DNA of 64,000 nucleotides from Brachyhypopomus gauderio (taxonomy: Eukaryota > Chordata > Actinopteri > Gymnotiformes > Hypopomidae), in assembly GCF_052324685.1 (NCBI RefSeq), contig NC_135225.1:3802201-3866200 (forward strand), read 5' to 3'. Under the pieces are notes generated by a model, which saw nothing but the letters and a program-made list of their open reading frames with translations, was not told the DNA's origin and searched no databases. Below are positions 51,096-63,950 of this stretch, piece by piece. The first letter of the stretch is position 1. The number at the start of each line of letters is the position of its first letter. Position numbers and translations under genes: made by a program.

Positions 51096-54000
51096 GCTGT
51101 CTCTTTCTCTCTGCTATATAGCCTACATCAAAAGCCGTTTTTTAATTGTTTGTTTATTTGTATGTTTATACAGGAAAATATAGCATCATAAAGAATTACA
51201 GGACTGTGAATTACAGGACTGTGAATTACAGGACTGCCACCCTGTGTGTTTTATGCCTGTGTGTAATTCCTTCATGTTTCTTGGTTTGTTAGAAACAACT
51301 CTGGCCTAGATTTACAACTCTTCAATGTTTTCCAGCCTGTAGCTTGTTTCTCTCTAATAAGTGTCTGAGATGTCTCGCAGTAGATTTAAAGCACCCACAC
51401 ATGATTTAAACACAAGGGTTAAAAAGGTCTTTAGTCCACAAAGCATGTGTGGGATACAGAAATGAAGACAGGGGAAAGGTGCTTGTAAATCATTAAAATG
51501 AGGAACTATTAAAAAAGGAAAAAAAGGTCTGAATTTACATGTTGGGTGTTTTGTTTATGTGTCAGTGTAAACTATTATGGAAGACTGTGGGAGTGAAAAA
51601 AAAAGGTTTTTCTATAAGAGTTAAGATGGTGTAGGCTGACTGAGATGAGGGGTCGACCCAGCCCTGCTGCAGACCTCGTTCGCTCTCTCAGAAACAGCAG
51701 AAACCGTCCTCTGCTTTCAGAATGACTAGGAATGGGTCATGTGCAGCTTGAGCTGGGAGGAAGAGGGAGTGGAAAGAGGAGGTGTCTGAAAGAGGCGCTG
51801 GAGGAAAACCAAACTCCTCGCCCAGGGACCGGGTGGTTTTTTTTTGAAAACGTGTTTCCTAGCCGGGTCTCAGAAGAGCTGGTTTACCGGCTTTTGGAGC
51901 AGCCTTCTCCAGATGGTCCTATCCAGAGCCGAACTGCTGTAGCTGCTGGTGGTAATCGTGGTTTTGCTCGACCCAGATCCATTTTCCTGGAGCTACTGGC
52001 CCTCTGAAATCTGTTTCCTCTGCTGATAAAGCAGGCCTCCCAGCTTTTCCTTGTAGCAAAGAGGACCAGCCAGCACCTTAAGAACTTCCTCTCCTCTAAC
52101 TCTCCACTGGTTTCTTTTTTATAACAAGATTTTTTTTCTCTAGTAGCTTTTTATTAACTCATAGAAATGAGACTAATCCGCTTGGGGGTGAAAAAAAACG
52201 AATCCTTTAATTCCAAATAAAGTCTGTTTTTAGAACATGATACGGTTTAATGGTTCTACAACTGGATGTACTATTGATTCTTATAACATTCAGTCAAAAA
52301 CTTCCAGTTTTGTACATGCCTAACTGGCTGGTTTGTGTCTTTGTAGGAGCAGTTCAACCCCCTCATTCTATGGGCGCAAGGGTCCTTTGTCCAGAATGGT
52401 CACCACTGTCCCTCCATGCAATCCTTATCTCCACCGTTAAACTACACTTCCCATCTACCTCTGGGATTAAAAAAAGAAATTAAGCATTAAACACAGGAGT
52501 AAAGTTGTTAAAAAACAGGAAAAAGACTGTCGTCCCTTTTCAAGAAGTCCAATCTGTGTTTGTCAATAGCTCTAAAACGATGTGATAGCAATGACTTATT
52601 TTCTGTGAGTTCAGGATAATGAAATGCTTCATTACCATAATTTCCCTTGATTCAGATAAGCCGTTCTGTGAACTTGGAGGATGTGTCATTATATTACACT
52701 TTGCATATGAGTGTTTGCCTTTGTCTGTGTGTGTACCAAAGTGTCAATTCTGCACATTATTTTTTCTCAGATCCTTTTGCATATTTTGACTGTCTTAATG
52801 GAAAGGAAAACATATTGCAGTCGGGGTCTTAAAACGTAAAATGGTCTTGATTATGTTTTACATTAAGCAAGGAGGCCAACATTTCATCTCAGGAATGCAT
52901 GCGACAGTAGGAAACGTAAAAAGAAAACGGCTGTTTCTCTACGTCTAAGTGCTCTACTTCTATACCCCAAGAACTGTGGTTTGGAGAAGAAAAGAGAATG
53001 GCAGGGTAGCTTCACCTGTTGACAGGAAAGAGGAACGTGCTGGTTTCCTGTTTCCCCCCTTAACCTTAGTTTCTGTGCTTTACTTACAACTCAGGATTTA
53101 GCTCCGCTAGCAGTTAATCTAAAGTTTATGGTCCCTTTTAAACACAATTCACTTTACTTAAACTTGTTTGGATTTTTCATTTGTAAGAGTTAGTAGCAGA
53201 TATTTTACACAGAATTTAACTCTTAGGTGTATAGTTTTTATATTTTTACCAGCTCCTGACAACAAGTTGATGTTGAATTACTGTATCCAGTGCCACCTTT
53301 TCTCGTGAACATGTAATTCTGAGGCACTAAAGCAAAAAAAAAAAAAAAACTGATAATACAGTGTTGAAATTGCAAATCACCTTGTGTTTAAAAATGCCTG
53401 ATGCTATTTTCAGTGTGAGTCAGGTGCTATTGATCAGTCAGCTCCACTCCCAGTGAATCTCACGGTTCCTGTCTATTAGTTGGGGCGGCAAAGCTGTGGG
53501 AGAATGGAACAGTCCCCAGCATATCCAGAGATGGAGATGTGGTTAGAAGATAACTAACCTCTGGGGCCATGGACGCTTTGACTGTGGGAGGGGCCCCAGT
53601 GTTGTTTTCCTATCACAAGATACAAGTAGTTTCTCTGGGCTCTCTCTCCCCAAGCAGGCTGCAATATATAAAAAAAAGATTAACATACAAGTAATTTTTC
53701 CCAAGAGAAATTTGAAAATATATTGTTAGCATTCCAGGTTTTAATGTCCACTGAATCTAATCCTCAGATCAATACACATTAATAACACCCTGGTAAACTA
53801 GTATATTAAACACCTCAAAAATATATTGGTCAAAATGGCAAGTTCAGTGCTGTGCACTAAAGTGTCTGTTAATGTGCTAGAACTCTGACGGAAGGCCGTG
53901 TGAGTACTGACTGGTTTTTACTAATCCCTGTATAATATCAAGCTACATGGCTTCACTTCTTGAAATCGAGCACCTGTGCAGTTTTGTACTGGGATCTAGG

Positions 54001-55160
54001 TATAATTGTACACTATCCCCCGAATCAGAACAATACCACTGCATTAGGGGGCAGGCGTGTATTTCTCTCCCTCCAGGACCCTATATCCGACCCCTGTCTC
54101 TGGCTCCTGGGTCTGTAAGTTCTTATTAGCTCAATTTTCATGTTGGGGTCACAAACATAATGGCTGATTCACCAGCGGTCCTTTAGGGCCTTTTCCATAC
54201 TCACTCGGGCGAAAGATTAATTTCTTTTCCTCCTCTTGATTTTTTTTTTCTCGTCATTTCTCCATAAAGAGGGTAAATGTCAAGCATGCCTGACTCCTTC
54301 CAGTGACACGTCCATTCCAAGAGATGATTACCATAAGGAAATTGACACTTTAGTGTGCACAGGAAAATTTAATTTAGCCTGACATCTTGCTGCATAATGT
54401 ATTCCTGAAGGAAGTGAGATTTCTCAGCTCCAGACTGAGAATTTAAATAAATTTGACTATTAACATAATTACTAGTCTTGCACACCTCAAACCTATTTAT
54501 GCATTTAAATCAATTATGGATTACATGTTGTTTAAGCTTCTAACTGGCTGTTTAAAGATCCATGAAATAACAATAGACTGCACTTGTCTATTAGTTTATT
54601 CAAGTTGATACTAATTTTATCTCAGATAAGGTGTTATAATTACTACACTATTCTGCTGTAAATGTGAAGAGGTGGCTTAAATCTATGTGTTAAAATCTCT
54701 GTGGTAGCATAATTAATATATACCAAACTTGAAAACAGTGATATAGCCTAAATCCATATTTTTTGGTTTATTACATTAATTAATCATTCAATATGGTACA
54801 GTACTAGTTTGTTTGTCTTTGTGCAAGCAGGTTGAGCTTTACATAGACACACAAGGTATTTTACATGATTTAGTGAACATATGACTAAAGTGGCCTGCAG
54901 TGATCCAGGGTTTAGGCTTTGCTGAAGGGTACACCGTCTGACAGCTGAAGCAAAGCAGTGTGTCACTCATATTGTTTAGGGGTAGAATATTTGATATAGT
55001 GCTATAGTGGGCTGTAGTGTTTTGCACTTCACTGCATTGTGTATGAATGATTTGATGTATGCAGTGATATCTAAAGAGTATGAATGATTTGATGTATGCA
55101 GTGATCTCTAAAGAGTTTGGATGATTTGAGGTATGCAGTGATCTCTAAGGAGTTTGGATG

Positions 55161-55163
<3 letters not shown>

Positions 55164-55230
<67 letters not shown>
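55164..55230 (+). repeat. (AT)n microsatellite
   Basis: Perfect alternating AT, preceded by three diverged copies of a roughly 53-bp unit containing TATGCAGTGATCTCTAAAGA. Confidence 0.95.
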
Positions 55231-55232
<2 letters not shown>

Positions 55233-57804
55233 TATCTATAAAATTTTCTCTGAAAACTCAATAATGTAAAAAACACCATAATAAATAAGAATTGTTATTC
55301 TTATTGTTGTTAAGATTACTGAACATATGGCTTGGATTTTATGCTTTAGTCAAAATTACAACAATACTTTTCTCCAAAACACATCACTAATTTAAATGTT
55401 AGATCTTGTCATTCGTTTTGTTTGTTTTTGTTTTCTATGTATTCTGGCTGTATAATCAAAACCTGATTCACTGATGTATAATAATGTCCTCTAAGATGTG
55501 TGATTTTGATCAGTGGAACTCCCAAACCACAATACAGGCATGTTCCAAAATACATTGAATAAGGATATAGTGTTTGTACCTGAGATTAACTTTGCAGATT
55601 AAATTACTAATAACTGTTCTGGCATTAGATTCCAAAAACTAGGAAAAGATGGAGTCACCACCATGATTCTATCAGACAGTCCAATAGAAGAGCAGAATAT
55701 ATACTGTATCTAAAAGGTTTTACCCTGTCTCAATATTCTCCCATGTGCCTGACTTCTTAGCCATTATGTTTTGCCGACTCACTGGAATTTGCTGATATCT
55801 TATTGGTTGGGAGCCCCATGTTCAGTTCTGCAAGTGTTGATTGGAGCCAAAACACAGTTTGCTGACTCATGCTCCCTATTAGCTTTCCCTTGGCCTGGCC
55901 TCTGGAGCCGGGCTGAACTACACCACCACCCTGCCGTGTTACTGACTCCCAGCAGCACTAAATAAACCATTCACAGTGGTAGAAGGCGCAGTGGATTTCC
56001 AGTGAATTCACATGGGATCCAGACACAGGTAGTCATGTTGTGGTAAGCCACCATCATCCAAGCCTCCGCTCCTGCATGAAGACCAACTGCCTGCGAAAGT
56101 CCTCCTGGTTGTCTGGAGATAAGAGTTACCTCCTACTTAACATGACTCAGCAGCTCAGGGCATGCACCAGCAGTTCCTGAGATATGGCAACCTGGGAGGG
56201 TCAGACACCAGGATCACTGGGAGAGAACCGTAAAACATTCTCTTACTAGCTTATTACCTTACCAGTGCAGTCATAAAGCAATGTACCGGAAAAAACTTTG
56301 AGAAAATAATGACAAAACATGGGAATAAAATGAGTCTATTTATTTTAACCAAACCTGCTGTCTGTCTCATTATTTATTGACATTTTCTATAAATATTAAT
56401 GTAAAAATTATATGTCTTTGGAACATCGCCGGCAATATGATCTGCACATCCAACTTGAGTCAAATGATTAGTTTTATAACAGTAGCAAAGGCAATGTTGA
56501 GTGTATCAGCAAGTTAGGTGTGTTTTAAAAGACACCCCCCCCCCCCCCCAATAACTTCATATATCCAAATAGCCTGAATAAAATCTTAAAAGTTCCTGTT
56601 GGTCTTAAAGGTTAAAGGTTTTTGCAGTTAAGAATAGCCCTATTGTGTCATACTCATACATGGTTGTATGGTGAAATGATCACAGACATAGATCATGGAT
56701 TCATATCCCTCTACAATACACCAGGGGTCATAGAGCTTCTACTTTTATAACCTGACTATTGCATCCTGGATAAAGACACGTTTCTTTATTGTGACATAAA
56801 GATATTAATGCTGGTGTTTAGGTTGTTATTTAATGACGCTATTTGAAAGTTAGTAGTTAGGATAGTCTGAAGCACACTGATGTACAATTTGATTTTACTT
56901 TTAAAATTACAGAAAGGTATGTAGCTCACAGACTGATTGTAAAGACAGTGAACCCAGACAATGGTAAAATAAATAGAAATATAATATCTGTAGTGTATAG
57001 TTATTAATCAAAACAGCTGATGGTTAGATCGAGCTTTCTAGTGACTGCCTTTATAATACATTTTGACATAATTTTTAGTTGGTTTCAGGATATTATGGTT
57101 AAGAGACTACCAAACAAATGCTGTCTAACAAAAACACATAGTTATAAAGTTTGGGTGTTGAAAATAGGAGTTGTAATGTGCCAAGCAGTGAGTGTGTGTC
57201 AGTGGAGGGCATATATATGACACACCTCTTCTGAGCTGATCTTCAAGCTAAATCAGAAGAGCCTTGTGTGCAGCAGAATGTTATTCCCAATAAACTAAAC
57301 TAACACACCAAATAGCATATTAAAACATATTAATCAATATAGCTATATATGTGTGTCATCCAGTAGGGAAAGGTCACTGTTGACAGTGTTTTTCTGTGAA
57401 GATTGTAGAGTAGACACAGTATGCAATAGTATCATTAGTGGCAAATCGGTTATAAAGTGCTTCATCGAAAGCCCATCTTGGTATGCTAAATTATTTAATA
57501 TAAATCTGTTCGTATCATCGCCCACAGTATTGTTTGTAAAGCCAGGTAACAAGAGAATAGCTTCAGTGCAAGACGCCTGTCCCTCTGAGAGAAATAAATA
57601 AACAAATGAATGGTCCACTCTCCCTGGCCGCCTCATCCCATCTCATGCATGGCTGCCAGTGATGGTCTACTGGGTGTCAGGTTTTATTGGCACGACACAA
57701 AGCAAAGTGCCAAGCGCTGCCGCCTCGACTCCCTGACACACACTGCATCTGGAATAAAAGCTTGCAAAAATGTCTCGCACGAGCACAGAAAGCCAGCAAT
57801 GTTA

Positions 57805-57943
57805 GGCTGGAAGGAGGAAGTGTGGTGGAGAGGGGAGGGACCGAGGGCAGAGTTCCCTAGTGCTGCCGCGGCGCTGCGAACTTCTGCACATGGAGCGGGG
57901 GACAGCTGGAAGAACTTCATATTACAAACTCAAGGAATAGCAG
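57805..57943 (+). promoter_or_regulatory. ikzf1: Candidate ikzf1 promoter and noncoding exon 1
   Basis: A short CpG-rich patch (CTGCCGCGGCGCTGCGAAC, 57862-57880) lies just after AGGAAGTGTGGT (57815-57826), a composite ETS-RUNX site (AGGAAG plus TGTGGT). A good donor, CAG|GTACAG, sits at 57943/57944. Together they look like a haematopoietic first exon, 5.3 kb before the first coding exon of ikzf1. The exact transcription start is not visible. Confidence 0.45.
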
Positions 57944-59376
57944 GTACAGTTCCTTCACCCGTGCTTCTCAACACAATCAGACGTAAGTCACTTTCACTCG
58001 AGGCTGAGATGAAGTTTTGAATTTTCCACTACGAAAATGAGAAAAGCTGGCATAATGGAAAAAAGACGAAATGTCCTAAAGCAGCAGGTGCACTAGAGTC
58101 GCTTAAATCCTCACAGGCGTGCAGAGTCGAGTTTAAAGGCGTGTGCAGGTAATTGCTCTGAGTGAATTAGCCTACCTTCTTATCAATAATAGCCCATCAG
58201 TCTACAGCTTTGTCTTTCTTTTGGAAAAGAACAAGAGAAAATTTCCCCCGGTTTTCCAGAGAGGAATATTGTCCTAATATTCAAATGGATGTTGGAATTA
58301 ACGCGAGTTTATTTTCACTGTATACATAATCATTAAGCAACAAGTGTACAACATGTTTTCTTTATATTTGGTCATTATTATATACTAAGACGATGGCTGT
58401 CCGCTTCACTTTCGTAAGCTTCATGTGCTGAAGCACCTGTTGCTCTTTCCGCATGTGCTACTGAACATCCTTTATGAAAAACTACCACGATATTTCGCTA
58501 AAATGTATTTGCTTTAGGTCTAAATTTTATATAGCTTCTAATATGTGAATAATGTTTTACACATAACTTATTATATTTGCCTATATTCTCGAGTTTTAAT
58601 AGTCTAAGCTATAGTTCTCCAAAATATAGCATAACTTATCTCATTTTTATCTTAAACAGCCAGACCAAACTAGTTATAGATATATAACAGCTTTTGAAAA
58701 GTATTATAGGTTTTAAAGGGTAAACTACTCAAAACTAATAAAAAACCATAAACGTAATCTGCATTTTTATTAAGGCATAGGAAATAACACAAATTTTGTC
58801 TCGGTACGTTTGTACTCATTGTAAGAACTTTTCACTGTAAGTTATATGGGATGTCAGAAGTGAAGTTTTCTACATGCTGTTGTGTTAAAATAACTTGTGG
58901 GCACGACGAATGAAAATATTTCACACATTTATTGAAGAAACATTTATGCCCATGGTAACTTCAGTCTCCGTCACAGGACTTCGAGAGGAAACACGAGTCA
59001 CGGAACAACAGGCAAACTGCCTAAATGTTAGAAATCCGTTACCAAAGTTCACTGCTTTAAGTTAATCAAGAAATTTTAAAATACATGCCTTATATTTGTT
59101 CACTTAAATCTTTAACCAGAAAAATGGTAGTACCAACCTGTCGTTTTTCAAAGATGTGAAAAATTATTTTGACCATGGATATATTTGATCTCTGTATTAT
59201 AGATGGTATAACGCAAAGGATCCAAACCAATAGTATACGTTTTTTTATTTACATAATAAGCGAAATAATATGTAGTCTGTTTAAATGCAGTTGGTTTCAT
59301 GAATGCTACTTCTAAAAACCAATTTATGGAAAATAAAAGTATAAATAAGATCGGAGTTAATTAAGCATTGAGTGAG

Positions 59377-59382
59377 AGATAG

Positions 59383-59434
<52 letters not shown>
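59377..59434 (+). repeat. (GATA)n(GA)n microsatellite
   Basis: About six GATA units followed by 17 GA units. Confidence 0.95.
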
Positions 59435-59437
<3 letters not shown>

Positions 59438-60556
59438 TGTACTGTACTGTATTAAGAGTTCTGCGTTGAATGCCAGTGTAGTGAAGTGTATCAAATGTAA
59501 ATGAGGCTCCTAACGCTTCTTTAAAGGCGTTTTATTTCAGGGAAACATTCACTGTCAGTTCTTACACATCATCTCTGACAGGTGCCAATCACCCCATCAG
59601 CATTGTGTTGAAATCCCGCTTGACGCAAGACAAGTCGGTCAGTGGGTGCCAGGTTTGAAGAAGTTTTTCCTATATCGCTTTAATATGTGCCGTGGTTAAT
59701 TGGAGACCATCGTAATTTTACCGGTTATAACAGCAGCCTGGCCATGTTAGCTCCTGTGTCACTTTTTAACTACTCACGTACTTTGGAAAAGTTGGAAAAT
59801 GAATCAGCAGTTTGACACATATTAGCAACATGCATTAAAACAGGAAGAAAGTTTAATTGAATGACACTGGCCTATTTAAACAATTTCTAACAGATAAAAT
59901 ACAGTATTCCCAGGAGAAACAAAGCTTTCCATTAAAGACTGTAATTTTAAAAGCCAGTTTGCTTGGCATTAAAAATGCAGATATGAATGTATTGTCAGAT
60001 GTCAGATTGTAAAGATGTTATGACAGATGCTATAAGTGACCTTTATTTACAAATCAGAGTGATAACTTGTTTTAAAGAAAAAATAAAAGTCAATATTTTA
60101 TACATCTTCTATAATCTGAATCACCTATAAAAGTCCTTCAGGCGAAAAGTAAAATGAGACAGATTACTTTATGAATCCTGTGAAGCACACTGTTTGTTGT
60201 TTTAGGAGAAAGGAATATCCCTGATGTGTTATTCAACAGAGGAATTAAAAAATTAGGGAATTTACCAAGGATTTTTACATTAGCTTTAAATATTCCTTCG
60301 GCTTCCCCCAGAGGAAAAAATCCACAATTCAACTCCTACAGAAGATTTAATTTCTAAAAAGCAGTTTTGACAAATTTTTATGTAATTTAAGCTGGAGTCA
60401 CATGAAACTGCTTGCTCCAAGTGTTGCTTAGGAAAGAGTTTCTCACCTCAGAATGTCTCTGACCTGAGCCGGGTCATTTTGACTGTTTAACGGTTTTGTA
60501 GTGCGTGTCTCCACCCTTCTCCTCTTGGGTTTGTTGTTTTCAAGCTTAATACCACA

Positions 60557-60609
60557 TCTCTCTCTCTTTCTCTCTCTCTCACTCTCTCTCTCTCTCTCTC
60601 GCTCTCTCG
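60557..60609 (+). repeat. (CT)n microsatellite
   Basis: A CT run with a few interruptions. Confidence 0.9.
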
Positions 60610-61774
60610 ATCTCTAGCTCACAAAAACACACTTGCCTATAAATACACATACACATTGACTTTCACAAAGATAACTGCACTATATCTACTGACTAAATTA
60701 GCTATTGAGAGTATTATATCGTAGTGTGTTCCTGTCCATTGCAACAAAGAACTCTAATTTGAAAGGGTAAAATTTTAATCATACTGCCAGACGGTTATAT
60801 AAGAGCTTAATAATCTAAGTCTATGCTATCTTCATTATCTAGTCTATGGCAGACAGGTGAGAGCATTGTGGGTAATAGAGAGGGGTTGGTGTGTAATATC
60901 CCATAGAAGAAACTCAAAATATAACTATTGCATGTTAGTAACTTCACATTGCTGTTTTCCTACCATCTAAAACAGTCCTAATATTAAAATCCAATTTTAA
61001 ATGAAGTCTTTGTTATATTTCATGTAAATTCTGAATTACATGGAATATACAGGGATTGTGGATTACTGTCTTACTGCCTGCGCCTTGTTACTCTCCTTTA
61101 AGTTTAAATGATAGGCAGCCATCAATCAATTAATTAAAATCAATTAATACTTCACTGCTTTTGTTCATTCAATGACCTAAATGTATGTGTTTGGCTGGGT
61201 TTGCCAACTACATGGTAATATTAATATCAATAGTAGGAAGATAGTTTTAAACTTCATTAATCAATGTTCATAGATCATTTAAATGCAATGTTCATCATTT
61301 AGGTCATTCTTTTACTTGTTTGGTTCATGTTACTGTTTATTGTCACATGATATTGTATGCCACATAAAATTAATTGTAACAGTCAAATAGTGTTTCAATC
61401 TTGCACTGATGTAATGTTCAGGATGAGTAAAAACATAATAATCCAGATGTTAGAAATTCACACTGAAAATGAGATTTTTCTAATACACTTCTGAACATTC
61501 ATATATGTAAAAGTATTGACACATACGGACTTACTGCAGAACTGAAGTATGTGCCGACAAGTGAAAGTCCCCCCCCCCCCTCTTTTATTCAAACTATCAT
61601 TATTTCCCATCACACCTGCTAGCCAGTAAAGGGGTGTGAGTGGATTCACACCTGTCTCCCTGCTCCAGATACACACAGAAAACTTTCCACAGTGTTCAGA
61701 TCAGCAGATACAGCCAGTCCTGTTGGCAACTTCCATCATTGGTTATTACCCCTCATTCCCGAATGGCACACACC

Positions 61775-62160
61775 CACGCAAGGGCCCTTGGTCCAGTAAC
61801 ACACACCCGGCTCTCGCTGGGCTCCTGGGTGAACAATCCGGTGCGGGGTCGTCGTCCTCGGGAAGACCGAGGCGTCGCCACAGTCGAACGGCCGTTCGTT
61901 TCCCGCTGTTTGTCCTAAATGTGTGGAGCCATCTGTCAGTGAAAACAGGAAGGCCGAGGTTGCCCCTGCTCCCAGGGGCCCGCTTCAGCATGCTGGGCTA
62001 TTTTCGGGAGCTTCACTTCTCCCTGTGTGGCTTCCTGGGCTAGGCGCGGGCCTCCAGCGGGAACGTCTTGAAGTGGCAGCACGCAGGCCGAGACAGTTGG
62101 GCCCATCTGCCGCGGGCCTGAGGGGCCCCTGCATTATTAATGGGGCCACGCACACTGCTG
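61775..62160. promoter_or_regulatory. CpG-rich block upstream of ikzf1 coding start
   Basis: Roughly two dozen CpG in under 400 bp, against a CpG-poor background. The long open frames across it are composition effects. It may be an alternative ikzf1 promoter or enhancer. Confidence 0.35.
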
Positions 62161-62479
62161 GCTCCTCAGAGAGGCAGGCCTGGCTTGAGGAAGGTCTGGC
62201 TCCTCACCACACTCCTCCTGTGGAAAAAAAAAACATCTCTCTCGCCCCCTCGGCCTGCCACAGTACTTCTTCTGCATGTCCACTTCTTGACACGTCTTTT
62301 TGTCCTATCCTTGAGCTTGCTTTCTCTGTCCCTGTCTTACGCATTTTTACTTTGACGGTTTCCACTCTTTCTCCTCCTATTCCCTCTCCACTTTACTTCC
62401 TCCTGTCTCGCTTGCGCTCTCTCTTTCATTTGCTCTTCTTCCTCTTTACTATCCTTGTCACCCCTCTTGCTTGGTCTCC

Positions 62480-62501
62480 GTCTCTCTCTCTCCCTCTCTC
62501 T

Positions 62502-62564
<63 letters not shown>

Positions 62565-62628
62565 TTCACCTTTTGTTTCTGTCTATGGCTTGACCATGCA
62601 AGTATGTGTGAGAGAGCGAGAGATAGTG

Positions 62629-62672
<44 letters not shown>
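62480..62672. repeat. (CT)n and (GA)n tracts in inverted arrangement
   Basis: A CT-rich tract at 62480-62565 and a GA tract at 62611-62672 are complementary and separated by about 50 bp. Confidence 0.93.
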
Positions 62673-62675
<3 letters not shown>

Positions 62676-63265
62676 TGGGCTGCCGGGCTCACCCATGCAT
62701 GCTCAGTAAATTAGAGTGAACACGGGTGCCAATCAGCTGGTACTGCCAGATACCCGCCTCCCCCATGACCCAGGGCCATCTAATTTTCTGCTTAATTTTG
62801 CTGCAGTCAGTTTGCATTTTTGGATGATTATGTGGTGGGAAATTAACAATAAATAACAAATGTGGTCTGAAAGCCTCCTCTTGAGTTCCCAACACCCACC
62901 CCTGGAAACCAGTATCCAGTTGCACGAGCACCCTCTCAGTCCACCCAGCCTGTCAGTTAGGGTAATGAAAGTGTCTGTAGTTCTTTGTAATGTAATGTGG
63001 AGGACAGTGGTGTCTGCTGCTGGAATGGGGGTGTTCTTGCAGGGCTGATGGAGACATACAAAGAAAAGGCATTCCCCCTGTAATCACTAACCGCCCTCTC
63101 TTAGAGACTTATATTTGCAACAGTAGGTGCTGATGAAACTGAAACACGTTTTCTCTGTTTCTATCCTGGTCCCCGCCCATGTGTCTGTGTCTGGCTGGTG
63201 CTGTCCGTCCTCACCCCGGGTCTCTTTCTCTCTTTCACTCATTCCTGTTAGAGTACCTGCAAAGG

Positions 63266-63305
63266 ATGGAAACAGAAGAGGCACAGGAAATGTCCCAAAT
63301 AGCAG
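63266..63305 (+). CDS. ikzf1: ikzf1 (Ikaros), first coding exon (partial gene)
   Basis: Exon 63252-63305 follows a strong acceptor (TTTCACTCATTCCTGTTAG). It carries 14 bases of leader and the first 13 codons plus one base of Ikaros: METEEAQEMSQIA(G). This parallels the conserved vertebrate N-terminus, with acidic residues then MSQ. It ends in phase 1 at GCAG|GTAGAA. Ikaros is a C2H2 zinc-finger transcription factor essential for lymphoid development; its zinc fingers lie beyond this window. The gene is on the same strand as vwc2 and spmip7, as in human. The assignment depends on the pairing with the next exon. Confidence 0.85.
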
Positions 63306-63830
63306 GTAGAACGGCGCCTCGTGCACTCACAGCAGAGAGAGGTTGTGGTGGGCCTCACGAAACTCAGATCCTGCTCTGTGATGGTGACCTCAAAACAGAT
63401 GTCAGATGGCTGAGTGACACCCAGATAGCTGATTTAATACGATTACAGCAAACACTTTTCCAGGATAGCAGTGAAAAAGGAAACGGAAGGTGTTTTCTAA
63501 GTGGAATATTGTTCAGAAGTCCTAACCAGGCTGAAACTGATGCGTCTAACAAAGATGTCTGAGACAGTTTCCTGCTTGCCATGTTCCACTGAATGCAATG
63601 TCATAGTGATGGTTACACGTTTAAAGCTGAGCACATCACAAAACAATAACTGCTCCTCACAGGGGAAAAAAAACACTGGTGTTTTTTATCTAAAACTATG
63701 AAGAAATGCAGTCTTGAGGATTTCAAAAACTGACAACCTTGATCAACAATAAAGCAGCAGTTCAGTTTGAACATGGAGGACGTGGCTTGCCTGTAGTTGT
63801 AGCTCATGTTGAGGCTCTCTGTCTGATCAG

Positions 63831-63950
63831 GGAGGGACAGCCCTACCAACAACGAGGGGGGTGAAGACCAAGAGGAGGCCATGCCTGTCCCAGAAGACCT
63901 CTCTGCCAGTACAGGCCTCCAGCACAACCACCGCAGTGACAAACCCACTG
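63831..63950 (+). CDS. ikzf1: ikzf1, second coding exon
   Basis: Acceptor CTGATCAG, donor ACTG|GTGAGT, phase 1 at both ends, 120 bp. Encodes RDSPTNNEGGEDQEEAMPVP and EDLSASTGLQHNHRSDKPT. The block MPVPEDLS is the characteristic Ikaros-family N-terminal motif. A symmetric phase-1 exon can be skipped without a frameshift. The gene continues past the window end. Confidence 0.87.

Larger units (their letters stand above)
50214..57800 (+). other. Intergenic between spmip7 and ikzf1
   Basis: Contains (CA)45 at 51004-51093, (AT)33 at 55164-55230 and a 27-bp-spaced repeat of GATTTGATGTATGCAGTGAT near 55050-55150. No further gene is recognised. The 54150-54560 stretch looks like conserved noncoding DNA (balanced composition, many AT-core motifs) and could be an ikzf1 enhancer; this is inference. 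Confidence 0.4.
57944..63251 (+). other. Probable first intron of ikzf1
   Basis: No coding exon seen. Contains GATA/GA repeats (59377-59434), a CT run (60557-60609), a CpG-rich block (61775-62160) and a CT/GA pair (62480-62672). The CpG-rich block could be an alternative promoter. Confidence 0.4.

Noticed and set aside
50873-51191. Three overlapping frames of THTHTH
   Set aside because: Translations of the (CA)45 microsatellite.
61923-62714. Long open frame of 263 codons
   Set aside because: It runs through a CpG-rich block into (CT)n/(GA)n repeats. Its second half is low-complexity SLSLSL and EREREE, and no domain or splice context supports it.
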